The position numbers were made by a program, and so were the translations under genes. The notes under the pieces were generated by a model. That model made no database searches. It was not told the origin of the DNA and saw nothing but the letters and a program-made list of their open reading frames with translations. A DNA stretch of 64,000 nucleotides from Pseudomonas sp. GD04019. GTDB lineage: Bacteria > Pseudomonadota > Gammaproteobacteria > Pseudomonadales > Pseudomonadaceae. Where the stretch lies: contig NZ_JAOEEA010000004.1 in NCBI RefSeq assembly GCF_029837695.1, positions 328,913-392,912 of the forward strand, in the 5' to 3' direction. Below are positions 49,502-57,231 of this stretch, piece by piece (the stretch's first letter is position 1; each line of letters begins with the position of its first letter).

Positions 49502-50190
49502 TGCCGACGCTTCCAGTGATGTTGCAGGGAGTCCGCATTGCCCGAGAGGGCGCGGACCAGTTCCAGGGCATGGGGCCATGCAGTGCGCGGGCCGGAGCCC
49601 TCAGTGAGCCGCAGCTGCCAGTCCGTGCCGGGCCGCAGCAGCAGGGCCACGGCATAGGGGAAGGGCACGTCGTCGATATAGGCGCGGTACAGCTCCGGCG
49701 GTGTCTCCTCGGCGACGATCAGCAGCACGCCGGGCGCGCCCTCGCCGAGCAGGGTGGCGGCCTCCAGCATGGCCTGCTCCAGGCCGTCGCCTTCGGCGGC
49801 CAGGGCGGTCATTTCGCTGGTGTCGCCTCGCTGGATCGACCACAGGCCGATGATCGCGTTGTGCACCGAGAGGCTGAACTGGGTAGGCGAGAGCGGCTCG
49901 TCGTGGGCCAGGTCGCTGAGAATGGCCAGGGTGCGCGGGGTTTCGCCGTGGCGCGAGGCGAATACCAGGGGCATGGGGCCGTGTTCTTCGGCCAGCGGCC
50001 AGGCGACGTGGAAGGCCATGCGCGCCAGGCGACTCAGGCGCCGGCGCTGCAGGGCCGGGAGAAAGCCGACATCGGGCTGTTCGCCACCGTCCTGCGGGGC
50101 GAAGGGGGCCTGTTGCCAGGCGTGCCAGTCGGCGGTGCTGTCCAGGCCGGGAGCCCAGGCACGCCATTGTTCGATCCTGAATTGAGTCAC
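49474..50190 (-). CDS. Chain-length-factor-like ketosynthase (ApeC type)
   Basis: A 238-residue protein of the short beta-ketoacyl synthase N-terminal family (Ketoacyl-synt_2 type), recognised by FSLSVHNAIIGLWSI and GDGLEQAMLEAATLL. It contains no cysteine at all, so it cannot condense by itself and fits a chain-length factor partner for the first ketosynthase. The start is GTG 50190, giving VTQFRIEQWRAWAPG; it is first in the operon, about 93 bases downstream of a predicted promoter. The ribosome binding site is weak. Confidence 0.85.
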   Translation of the reverse strand: MTQFRIEQWRAWAPGLDSTADWHAWQQAPFAPQDGGEQPDVGFLPALQRRRLSRLARMAFHVAWPLAEEHGPMPLVFASRHGETPRTLAILSDLAHDEPLSPTQFSLSVHNAIIGLWSIQRGDTSEMTALAAEGDGLEQAMLEAATLLGEGAPGVLLIVAEETPPELYRAYIDDVPFPYAVALLLRPGTDWQLRLTEGSGPRTAWPHALELVRALSGNADSLQHHWKRRQWNWSRSRA

Positions 50191-50282
50191 GCTGAGAGCT
50201 CTTCTCGGCCCTTCCAGGGCGTCCTTGTCTACTTCGACCCCGCCAGCGGGAAGGGTGGCCGGGACCATGGCGAGGTGCCGGC

Positions 50283-50311
50283 ATTATCCAGACCGTGCGC
50301 GGCCCGCGCAA
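50283..50311 (-). promoter_or_regulatory. Predicted promoter of the aryl polyene operon
   Basis: On the minus strand TTGCGC (50306-50311) and GATAAT (50283-50288) are separated by exactly 17 bases, upstream of the first cluster gene. The 232-base region between this operon and the divergent ParA gene has no regulator gene. No clear operator repeat was recognised. Confidence 0.55.
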
Positions 50312-50422
50312 ATCCTGGCACGACCGTCCTGACCGGAGGTCTGCCGCCGTGCTGCTTATTCCTCGCCCTGGACACGGGGTTTGCATAGAATCCCCAACCA
50401 TCTGCGATCAGGGAGGTGTCAC

Positions 50423-51187
50423 ATGCGGCGCGTGGTGTTCAATCAGAAAGGCGGGGTGGGCAAGTCCAGCATTGCCTGCAACCTGGCGGCAGTCAGTGCG
50501 GCCGAAGGCTACCGCACGCTGCTCATCGACCTGGATGCCCAGGCCAATTCGACCCATTACCTCACCGGGCTGACCGGCGAGGACATTCCCATGGGCATCG
50601 CCGAGTTCTTCAAGCAGACCCTCTCGGCCACCTCCTTCAAGAAGGGCAAGGTCGACATCTACGAAACGCCATTCGACAACCTCCACGTGGTCACCGCCAC
50701 CGCCGAGCTGGCCGAGCTGCAGCCCAAACTGGAGCAGAAGCACAAGATCAACAAGCTGCGCAAACTGCTAGAAGACCTGGCCGAGGACTACGACCGGATC
50801 TACCTGGACACACCGCCGGCGCTGAATTTCTATACCGTTTCCGCGTTGATCGCTGCCGATCGCGTGTTGATCCCCTTCGATTGCGACAGCTTCTCGCGCA
50901 ATGCCCTGTACGGCCTGCTGCAGGAAATCGAGGAGCTCAAGGAAGACCACAACGAGGAGCTGGAAGTGGAAGGCATCGTGGTCAACCAGTTCCAGCCGCG
51001 CGCGACCCTGCCGCAGCAGCTGCTCGACGAGCTGGTCGCGGAAGGCTTGCCGGTGCTGCCGGTGAACCTGATGAGCTCGGTGAAGATGCGCGAGTCGCAC
51101 CAGGTCTGCACCCCGCTGATCCACCTGGATCGCAGCCACAAGCTGACCCAGCAGTTCGTCGAACTGCACAACCTGCTGGAAAGCTGA
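50423..51187 (+). CDS. ParA/MinD-family ATPase (orphan)
   Basis: A 254-residue deviant Walker ATPase: NQKGGVGKSS is the deviant P-loop with the signature lysine, followed by LLIDLDAQANST and IYLDTPPALNFYT. Such proteins position cargo on the nucleoid or at the membrane. No parB or parS-like site is beside it, so the cargo is unknown. The ribosome binding site GGGAGG precedes ATG 50423. The position before the universal stress protein gene matches P. aeruginosa PA5028 (recalled). Confidence 0.88.
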   Translation: MRRVVFNQKGGVGKSSIACNLAAVSAAEGYRTLLIDLDAQANSTHYLTGLTGEDIPMGIAEFFKQTLSATSFKKGKVDIYETPFDNLHVVTATAELAELQPKLEQKHKINKLRKLLEDLAEDYDRIYLDTPPALNFYTVSALIAADRVLIPFDCDSFSRNALYGLLQEIEELKEDHNEELEVEGIVVNQFQPRATLPQQLLDELVAEGLPVLPVNLMSSVKMRESHQVCTPLIHLDRSHKLTQQFVELHNLLES

Positions 51188-51203
51188 GTATTTCGCGGCA
51201 ATC

Positions 51204-51229
51204 AAAAAGGCGCCCGCGGGCGCCTTTTT
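51204..51229. terminator. Terminator between ParA and the universal stress protein gene
   Basis: AAAAAGGCGCCC (51204-51215) pairs exactly with GGGCGCCTTTTT (51218-51229). A run of A on one side and T on the other makes it usable in both directions for these convergent genes. Confidence 0.92.
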
Positions 51230-51245
51230 CGTTTTCGCCGTAGCC

Positions 51246-52040
51246 TTAACGCACTACAAAGACGTCGCACGGCGCCTTGTGCAAATAATGCTGCGCCAGG
51301 CTGCCGAGCAGGGCCTGGGACAGGGCGCTGCGCCCGTGGCTGCCGAGGACCAGCAGTTGCGGCTGCTGCCCGGAGATGTACTCCTGCAGGGTGCGCAGGA
51401 TGCTGCCGGTGCGTACCTCGTGGCTGAGCGTGGGCACGTCCGGCGGCAGGCGCAGGGCCTCGTCATGCAGCAACTGGTCGATCAGCGCGCGCTGGGTGCG
51501 TAGCTCGGCTTCGGCTACTGCGCCATTCTTCTGCGGCTCGAATACGTGCAGGGCGTGGATGCTCGCCTCGCTCGGCAGCAGCAGGCACGCCTGGTGCAGA
51601 GCAGTGCAGGCGCACAGGGAGAAGTCGATGGCGGCCACCGCGCTGCGGTAGGGCCTGTCCTCATCGCGGGCGGCGAGCAGCAGCGGCACCGGGCAGCGGC
51701 GGGCGATGCGGTCCAGGGTGGTACCGGAGAAGAACTCGTGGCGCTGGTGGTGGGCGCCGAGCACCAGCAGGTCGGCGCCACTCTGCTGCACCTGCTCCAG
51801 CACGCCCTCGGCCGGTTTGCCGTGGCACAGGCGCAGCTGGCTGCCGGAGGGGGCGAATTCGGTGAGGCTGCGGTCGAGGGTCTGTTCGATGCGTTCGCGC
51901 TCGGCCTGGCCCAGCTTGGGGTCGAACACGTGCAATAGAGTCAGTTTGGCATCGTGCTGGCGAGCGATCTGGGCTGCGCGGCGAAGAGCGAGGTCAGCAG
52001 TGCTGCGCAGGTCGTGCGCGATAAGGACGTGTCCTGTCAT
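51246..52040 (-). CDS. Universal stress protein with two Usp domains
   Basis: A 264-residue tandem UspA protein. The first domain begins VLIAHDLRSTADLALRRAA and ends near VPLLLAARDE; the second ends with the ATP-binding loop VLGSHGRSALSQALLGS. Tandem Usp proteins in Pseudomonas are often induced by low oxygen or stationary phase (family knowledge); no ANR box was recognised here. ATG 52040 has GGGGA upstream. Confidence 0.92.
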   Translation of the reverse strand: MTGHVLIAHDLRSTADLALRRAAQIARQHDAKLTLLHVFDPKLGQAERERIEQTLDRSLTEFAPSGSQLRLCHGKPAEGVLEQVQQSGADLLVLGAHHQRHEFFSGTTLDRIARRCPVPLLLAARDEDRPYRSAVAAIDFSLCACTALHQACLLLPSEASIHALHVFEPQKNGAVAEAELRTQRALIDQLLHDEALRLPPDVPTLSHEVRTGSILRTLQEYISGQQPQLLVLGSHGRSALSQALLGSLAQHYLHKAPCDVFVVR

Positions 52041-52153
52041 GTCGTTCCCCTTGTGCGCCTCGTCCATGCGCGGCGCCGGTGAAAACCTCTACGGGTTCTT
52101 TAGAATGAGCTTTCTAAATAGACCTGCTTTGGCCTGGGGACAAGTCCCGCACG

Positions 52154-52597
52154 TCAGTGTTTGCGCAATTGATACAGAGCGCTCGTTTCGGCCACTACTT
52201 GGCCATCGGCATCCTTGAGTTGCAGCTCCAGGCGATACTCGGCCTTGCCCTCGCGTTCGGCCTGGTTCTGGATGCGCTCGATCTCCTCGGCGTCCAGGTG
52301 CGCCTCGACCGAGATGTCGCTGGTCGCCGGGCGGCGGAAGCGCAGGTTCATCTCCTTGATCAGCGGGTAGAAGCGCTGCACGTCGAAGCTGGTGAGGAAC
52401 AGGGCGCCGCCGGGGATCTCGGCCAGGGTGAACAGGGCGCCGGCGTAGAGGGTGCCGATATGGTTCTGGTTGCCGGCCAGCGGCATGCGCAGGCGCACGA
52501 AGCCGGGCAGCAGCTCCTCGGCCTTGAGGCCGCTGCGTTTGACGAAATCGATTTTCTCTTCGGTGAACACGCGGGCCATCTCGGCGGGTAGCGGCAT
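52154..52597 (-). CDS. Hotdog-fold thioesterase (DUF4442/YiiD-C-like)
   Basis: A 147-residue hotdog protein with NHIGTLYAGALFTLAEIPGG, the central helix of the PaaI/DUF4442 type, and the strand region FRRPATSDISVEA. Acyl-CoA thioesterase activity is likely but the substrate is unknown. A good ribosome binding site (CAGGAG) precedes ATG 52597. It is separated from the thioredoxin gene upstream by 89 bases that contain a GC hairpin without a T tract (52656-52673). Confidence 0.8.
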   Translation of the reverse strand: MPLPAEMARVFTEEKIDFVKRSGLKAEELLPGFVRLRMPLAGNQNHIGTLYAGALFTLAEIPGGALFLTSFDVQRFYPLIKEMNLRFRRPATSDISVEAHLDAEEIERIQNQAEREGKAEYRLELQLKDADGQVVAETSALYQLRKH

Positions 52598-52686
52598 ATC
52601 CGGGCTCCTGGCAGTGGAGCCCCGAGACTAGCCGCTGGCGCTGCGGCGGCAATGACCGCGGCGCTCGCCGCGGCTGACCGATCCGC

Positions 52687-53124
52687 TCAGGCGATGCTCT
52701 GGCTGCGCAGCCAGCCGAGCAATTGCGGCAGCGGCAGGGCGCCGGCCTGGCGGGCGACTTCGACGCCGCCGCGGAACAGGATCAGGCTGGGGATGGAGCG
52801 GATGCCGAGCTGGCCGGCCAGCTGCTGATTGACCTCGCTGTCCAGCTTGCCCAGGCGGCAACGTCCCTGCAGCTGCGCGGCGGCCTGCTGGAAGGTCGGT
52901 GCAAAGGCCTTGCACGGACCACACCAGTCGGCCCAGACATCCACCAGCAGCGGCAGGTCGCCCTTGAGCTGGGCGGCGAAGCTGGCCTGGTTCAGCTCGA
53001 ACGGCGCACTCGGCAGTACCGCGTTCTTGCAGCGCCCGCAGCGTGGTGCATCGCCCAGGCGCTCGGCCGGAATACGGTTGAGCCCGGCGCAGTGCGGGCA
53101 GGGAATCAGCAAGGGTTGGCTCAT
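52687..53124 (-). CDS. trxC: Thioredoxin 2 (zinc-containing)
   Basis: A 145-residue thioredoxin with an N-terminal zinc ribbon (CPHC, CGRC) and the active site WCGPC in VDVWADWCGPCKAF. This is the TrxC form, a cytoplasmic disulfide reductase often induced by oxidative stress. ATG 53124 has AGGAGG upstream; the longer frame starts before the ribosome binding site. Confidence 0.94.
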   Translation of the reverse strand: MSQPLLIPCPHCAGLNRIPAERLGDAPRCGRCKNAVLPSAPFELNQASFAAQLKGDLPLLVDVWADWCGPCKAFAPTFQQAAAQLQGRCRLGKLDSEVNQQLAGQLGIRSIPSLILFRGGVEVARQAGALPLPQLLGWLRSQSIA

Positions 53125-53179
53125 GTCGGTGTCCTCCTGCCACCTAAGTGGTGGCAGGCGGCGCACATAACAAGGGCAA

Positions 53180-54457
53180 TCAGGCGCCGGCGGCGGCCAG
53201 GGCCTGCTCCAGGTCGGCGCGGATATCGTCGAAGTGCTCGATGCCGATCGACAGGCGCATCATGTCCCGCGGCACGCCGGCTTTCTCCAGCTCCTCGTCG
53301 TTGAGCTGGCGGTGGGTGGTGGAGGCCGGGTGGCAGGCCAGCGACTTGGCGTCGCCGATGTTGACCAGGCGCACCACCAGCTTCAGCGCATCGATAAAGC
53401 GCGCCCCGGCGGCCTGCCCGCCGACTATGCCGAAGGAGAGGATCGAAGCGGGCTTGCCGCCGGTGTAGCGCACGGCCAGCTCGTGCTCCGGATGGTCCGC
53501 CAGGCCGGCGTACTTCACCCAGGCCACCTGAGGGTGGCTCTGCAGGTAGTGGGCGACCCTAAGGGCGTTCTCGCAGTGGCGCTCCATGCGCAGGGCCAGG
53601 GTCTCCAGGCCTTGCAGGATAAGGAAGGCATTGAACGGCGACAGCGCCGCGCCGGTGTTGCTCAGCGGCACCACGCGGCAGCGGCCGATAAAGGCGGCGG
53701 GGCCGAAGGCCTCGGTATAGGTCACGCCGTGGTAGGACGGGTCCGGGGTGTTGAGCAGCGGGAAGCGCGCCTTGTTGTCCGCCCAGGGGAACTGGCCCGA
53801 GTCGACCACGATGCCGCCGATGCTGGTGCCGTGGCCGCCGATGTACTTGGTCAGCGAGTGCACGACGATGTCGGCGCCATGCTCGAACGGCCGGCAGAGG
53901 ATCGGCGTGGCCACGGTGTTGTCGACGATCAGCGGCACGCCGTGGCGGTGTGCGGCGTCGGCCAGGGCCTGCAGGTCGACGATATTGCCGGCCGGGTTGC
54001 CGATGGACTCGCAGAACACCGCCTTGGTCCTGTCGTCGATCAGCGCCTCCAGGGCGGCGATATCGTCGTGGGCGGCGAAGCGGGTCTGGATGCCGAAGCG
54101 CGGCAGGGTATGGGCCAGCAGGTTGTAGGTGCCACCGTAGAGCTTGGCCACCGAGACGATGTTGTCGCCGGCCTCGGCGACGGTCTGGATGGCGTAGGTG
54201 ATGGCGGCCATGCCCGAGGCCACGGCCAGCGCGCCGACGCCGCCTTCCAGCGCCGCCACGCGCTGTTCGAGCACGGCGTTGGTCGGGTTCATGATGCGCG
54301 TGTAGATGTTGCCGGGGACCTTCAGGTCGAACAGGTCGGCACCGTGCTGGGTATCGTCGAAGGCGTAGGAGCTGGTCTGGTAGATCGGCACCGCCACCGC
54401 CTTGGTGCTCGGATCGGGGCTGTAGCCGGCGTGGATGGCGAGGGTTTCCAGTTTCAT
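53180..54457 (-). CDS. metY: O-acetylhomoserine sulfhydrylase (MetY type)
   Basis: A 425-residue PLP enzyme of the Cys/Met metabolism family that makes homocysteine from O-acetyl- or O-succinylhomoserine and sulfide. The PLP lysine is in [11 protein letters not shown]; the cofactor phosphate site SGMAAITYA and the sheet region [11 protein letters not shown] are typical. It lies near a TSUP sulfur/sulfonate-type permease on the same strand, suggesting joint use in sulfur assimilation. Same order as P. aeruginosa PA5025-PA5024 (recalled). Confidence 0.93.
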   Translation of the reverse strand: MKLETLAIHAGYSPDPSTKAVAVPIYQTSSYAFDDTQHGADLFDLKVPGNIYTRIMNPTNAVLEQRVAALEGGVGALAVASGMAAITYAIQTVAEAGDNIVSVAKLYGGTYNLLAHTLPRFGIQTRFAAHDDIAALEALIDDRTKAVFCESIGNPAGNIVDLQALADAAHRHGVPLIVDNTVATPILCRPFEHGADIVVHSLTKYIGGHGTSIGGIVVDSGQFPWADNKARFPLLNTPDPSYHGVTYTEAFGPAAFIGRCRVVPLSNTGAALSPFNAFLILQGLETLALRMERHCENALRVAHYLQSHPQVAWVKYAGLADHPEHELAVRYTGGKPASILSFGIVGGQAAGARFIDALKLVVRLVNIGDAKSLACHPASTTHRQLNDEELEKAGVPRDMMRLSIGIEHFDDIRADLEQALAAAGA

Positions 54458-54508
54458 GCGGTGCGTTCCTTCGACGGTATGGAAGGCCCGCAGCATGGGA
54501 AAACGCCG

Positions 54509-54545
54509 AGGCCCGGTCAATGCGCTGGAGCAATGAACCGGGCCT
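54509..54545 (-). terminator. Possible terminator between the TSUP and metY genes
   Basis: AGGCCCGGT (54509-54517) pairs with ACCGGGCCT (54537-54545) across a 19-base loop, followed on the minus strand by a weak T stretch (GTTTTCCC). It could end the TSUP transcript before metY or attenuate read-through. Confidence 0.45.
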
Positions 54546-54582
54546 TTACCTAGATCGTTTTGGCAGGGCCTTATGCCCCGGA

Positions 54583-55560
54583 TCAGGCCAGCGACTTGTA
54601 GATGTTGAAGGCGCTGATCAGCACGATCAGGCAGCCGACGATGGTCATCAGGGTGCGTGCCGGAATCTTCTTGCACAGGTAGGCGGCGAACGGTGCGGCG
54701 AACAGGCCGCCGAACACCAGGCCGGCCACCATCAGCCAGGTATCCAGCTCGCCGGCCAGGAGGATGAAGGAAGCGGCGCTGGATAGGGTCAGGAAGAACT
54801 CGGCGAAGTTCACCGAACCGATGGTGGTGCGCGGGTCGCTGCCCGAGCCGATCAGGCTGCTGGTGACCACCGGGCCCCAGCCGCCGCCGCCGGCGGCATC
54901 GACGAAGCCGCCGAACAGGGCCAGCTTGGCCACGTGCTTGGGCTCCTTGCGCTGCTTCACATGGCGGTAGGCCTTGTACAGGATGTACAGGCCCATCAGC
55001 AGCAGGTAGGCGGAGATGAAGGGCTTCATCACCGCGCCGTCGAACTGGGTGATCAGTACGGCACCGAGTACCGCGCCGATGATGCCCGGCAGCAGCAGGC
55101 GCAGGAACAGCGATTTGTTGACGTTGCCCAGCTTGACGTGGGAAATGCCCGACAGGCCGGTGGTGAACACTTCGGCGATATGCACGCTGGCGCTGGCCGC
55201 GGCGGGCGAGGCGCCGGCGCTGAGCAGGAAGGTGGTGGCGGTGATGCCGTAGGCCATGCCCAGGGCGCCGTCGACTATCTGGGCGAGCAGGCCGACTGCC
55301 ACCGCGCTCCAGAAGGTTGGGCTGCTCAGGGCGCTCTCGATGATCTCCAGGCCGCTGTGGCCGCCGTTGTCGCCGAAGAACAGGCGCCAGGCGAGGAAGC
55401 CTATCAAGCTGGCCAGAATCAGCACCGCCGCCCACATGGCGGCGCGCAGCACCGGGTGATTGTCCGGGTGGGAAACGTAGTCTTCCACGGGCGGCAGGCC
55501 GAGTGCTTCGTGCTCCGCGTTGAGCGGGCTCTGGCTGAGGTCTAGATCGCGAATCTTCAT
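54583..55560 (-). CDS. TSUP-family membrane permease
   Basis: A 325-residue inner-membrane protein of the TauE/SafE (TSUP) family with about eight transmembrane helices. The N-terminal soluble stretch (about 40 residues) is followed by two sets of helices; GGFVDAAGGGGWGPVVTS and DGALGMAYGITATTFLLSAG are the paired family motifs. TSUP proteins move sulfite, sulfonates, thiosulfate or similar anions. The metY neighbour supports a sulfur substrate. ATG 55560 is chosen because the longer frame runs through AT-rich leader. Confidence 0.88.
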   Translation of the reverse strand: MKIRDLDLSQSPLNAEHEALGLPPVEDYVSHPDNHPVLRAAMWAAVLILASLIGFLAWRLFFGDNGGHSGLEIIESALSSPTFWSAVAVGLLAQIVDGALGMAYGITATTFLLSAGASPAAASASVHIAEVFTTGLSGISHVKLGNVNKSLFLRLLLPGIIGAVLGAVLITQFDGAVMKPFISAYLLLMGLYILYKAYRHVKQRKEPKHVAKLALFGGFVDAAGGGGWGPVVTSSLIGSGSDPRTTIGSVNFAEFFLTLSSAASFILLAGELDTWLMVAGLVFGGLFAAPFAAYLCKKIPARTLMTIVGCLIVLISAFNIYKSLA

Positions 55561-55759
55561 TGCACCGGCTGCCTGACAGTGGGTGGTAGAACAGGCTGGA
55601 ATAAGCAGGCAGCGAAGATAATGGGCTTTGCTTAGAGAGTCTAAGAATGTTTCTGTAGGTTTATATTCTTTTTTGTTTTGGCTTTCCCTTCGAATATCCA
55701 CGTTGCCTCCGCTCTCCACCCTGGCCTAGGCTTGGCCACCTTTCGCGCAGGGATGCTTC

Positions 55760-57004
55760 ATGACCACCGCAGATCGCCCCGGCAATACCACCCTGGTACT
55801 CCTGGCTTCCCTTTATTGTGCCCAGGGCCTGCCGTCCGGCTTGGTGGCCCACTCGCTGCCGGTGCTGCTGCGCCAGCACGGTGTCGACCTGGGACTGATC
55901 GGCCTGCTCAAGCTGCTGGCGCTGCCCTGGTTGCTCAAGGTGCTGTGGGCGCCCTGGGTCGACCGCATCGGCTCACGGCGCCTGGGACATCACCGTGGCT
56001 GGATACTGCCGCTGCAGGGCACGGTGATTACCTGTCTGGCCGGCCTGGCACTGATCGCTCCGCAAGCACTGTTCGGCAGCGCGTTCTGGCTGCTGCTGGG
56101 CCTGCTGCTGATCATCAACCTGGGCGCCGCCACCCAGGATGTGGCCACCGACGGCCTGGCTGTGCGCCTGCTGCCGGAGCGCTGGCGCGGTCTGGGCAAC
56201 AGCCTGCAGGTGGGCGGCTACAAGGTCGGCATGCTGGCCAGCGGCAGCGGCCTGCTGCTGTTGATCGACCCGCTGGGCTGGAATCTCTCCATCGGCCTGC
56301 TGGCCGGCGCCCTGCTATTGCTGACCCTGCCGATCTGGTTGTTTCCCGAGCGTCGCCTGCTGCCGCAGCACGTCGAGCAGGCCGAGCCCGCCGGCCCCGG
56401 CCTGTTGTGGCGCCATTACAAGGGGCTACTGGTACAACCGGGCATGCTTGCCTGGCTGGCGGTGGTGCTCACCTTCAAGCTCGGCGACGCCCTCGGCTCG
56501 CCGATGATCAAGCCGATGCTGGTGGACCAGGGTTGGGACACCACCGACCTCGGCCAACTGACCCTGATCAGCAGCCTGGCCGGCATCGGCGGCGCCCTGC
56601 TCGGCGGCCTGCTCTACGCTCGCCTCGGCGCCCTGCGCTCGCTGCTGACCTTCGGCGCCCTGCAGGCGCTCGGCATTGCCGGCATGGCGTTGCTGGTGGG
56701 CAGAGGTGCCGATACGGGGCTGGTGTATGCGGCCTCGTTGTTCGAACAGACCGCCGACGGCATGTCCACCGTCGCCCTGTTCGCCGTGATGATGCGCATG
56801 TGCCGCCCTGAGCATGAAGGTGCAGATTTCACCCTGCAGGCCAGTGCGCAGGTGCTGCTGGCGGGCATCGTGGGGGCTTGCAGTGGCATGCTGGCCAAGT
56901 GGTTGGGATATCAGGTGTTGTTCGTCGTGGCTGCAGCGCTGGGTTCGCTTATGTTGCTGCTGTTACCTTGGTTCTTTGCTCGGCATGGGGCGGGGCCGAG
57001 GTAA
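55760..57004 (+). CDS. MFS transporter (AmpG/RhtX-like)
   Basis: A 414-residue major facilitator protein with twelve helices. LPVLLRQHGVDLGLIGLL and LKVLWAPWVDRIG are the family signature, and the N-terminal LASLYCAQGLPSGLV resembles the AmpG/siderophore (RhtX/FptX) group. The substrate is uncertain: muropeptide or iron-siderophore are possible by family. It is the last conserved chromosomal gene before the type VI secretion island. Confidence 0.85.
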   Translation: MTTADRPGNTTLVLLASLYCAQGLPSGLVAHSLPVLLRQHGVDLGLIGLLKLLALPWLLKVLWAPWVDRIGSRRLGHHRGWILPLQGTVITCLAGLALIAPQALFGSAFWLLLGLLLIINLGAATQDVATDGLAVRLLPERWRGLGNSLQVGGYKVGMLASGSGLLLLIDPLGWNLSIGLLAGALLLLTLPIWLFPERRLLPQHVEQAEPAGPGLLWRHYKGLLVQPGMLAWLAVVLTFKLGDALGSPMIKPMLVDQGWDTTDLGQLTLISSLAGIGGALLGGLLYARLGALRSLLTFGALQALGIAGMALLVGRGADTGLVYAASLFEQTADGMSTVALFAVMMRMCRPEHEGADFTLQASAQVLLAGIVGACSGMLAKWLGYQVLFVVAAALGSLMLLLLPWFFARHGAGPR

Positions 57005-57065
57005 GCTGCCAGTGCAACGCAGGCCTGAGGATTGCCAAGTCTGACTGGGCACATAGGCTGAGCTG

Positions 57066-57134
57066 CATAGCGCTGCCGGCTTCGCGCTCGAAACTCCTGG
57101 CGTGAGGCAGGCGTTCGTATTTGTTTTCAGACAT
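57066..57134 (-). pseudogene. Remnant of a DUF6708-like immunity gene (N-terminal fragment, first-type)
   Basis: Read on the minus strand, MSENKYERLPHARSFEREAG matches the N-terminus of the intact gene at 58353-59411 (MPENQYERLPHAGDFERETG); the DNA matches over about 65 bases. Homology stops after about 22 codons and the frame continues into unrelated sequence. It follows the second remnant directly, so both are broken copies of the array. Confidence 0.75.
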
Positions 57135-57145
57135 GCGGATAGCTA

Positions 57146-57231
57146 GGTTGCCCCACGAAACGATGCGCCTCGCCGGTGCAAGTTTCTGACGTCGAGCTCG
57201 TTCTGGAGCTGCAGCGTCATGAATTGCTCAT
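57146..57231 (-). pseudogene. Remnant of a DUF6708-like immunity gene (N-terminal fragment, second-type)
   Basis: Its ATG (57231) overlaps the stop of the gene at 57228-58343 (ATGA), as expected for a further gene of a coupled array. The DNA resembles the start of that gene (the stretch coding ELDLRNQRP and GEARRF), but the frame stops at codon five and is shifted afterwards. This is a degraded third copy. Confidence 0.65.

Noticed and set aside
50423..51187. Plasmid or integrative-element partition gene
   Set aside because: No parB, origin, integrase or att repeats are nearby, and the gene sits in conserved chromosomal order.
52656..52673. GC hairpin after trxC as a terminator
   Set aside because: The stem is strong but no T tract follows on the minus strand, so termination is not supported.
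55631..55645. Small inverted repeat CTTAGA-GAG-TCTAAG between the TSUP and MFS genes
   Set aside because: Six-base arms are too short to claim an operator, and no regulator binding motif was recognised.
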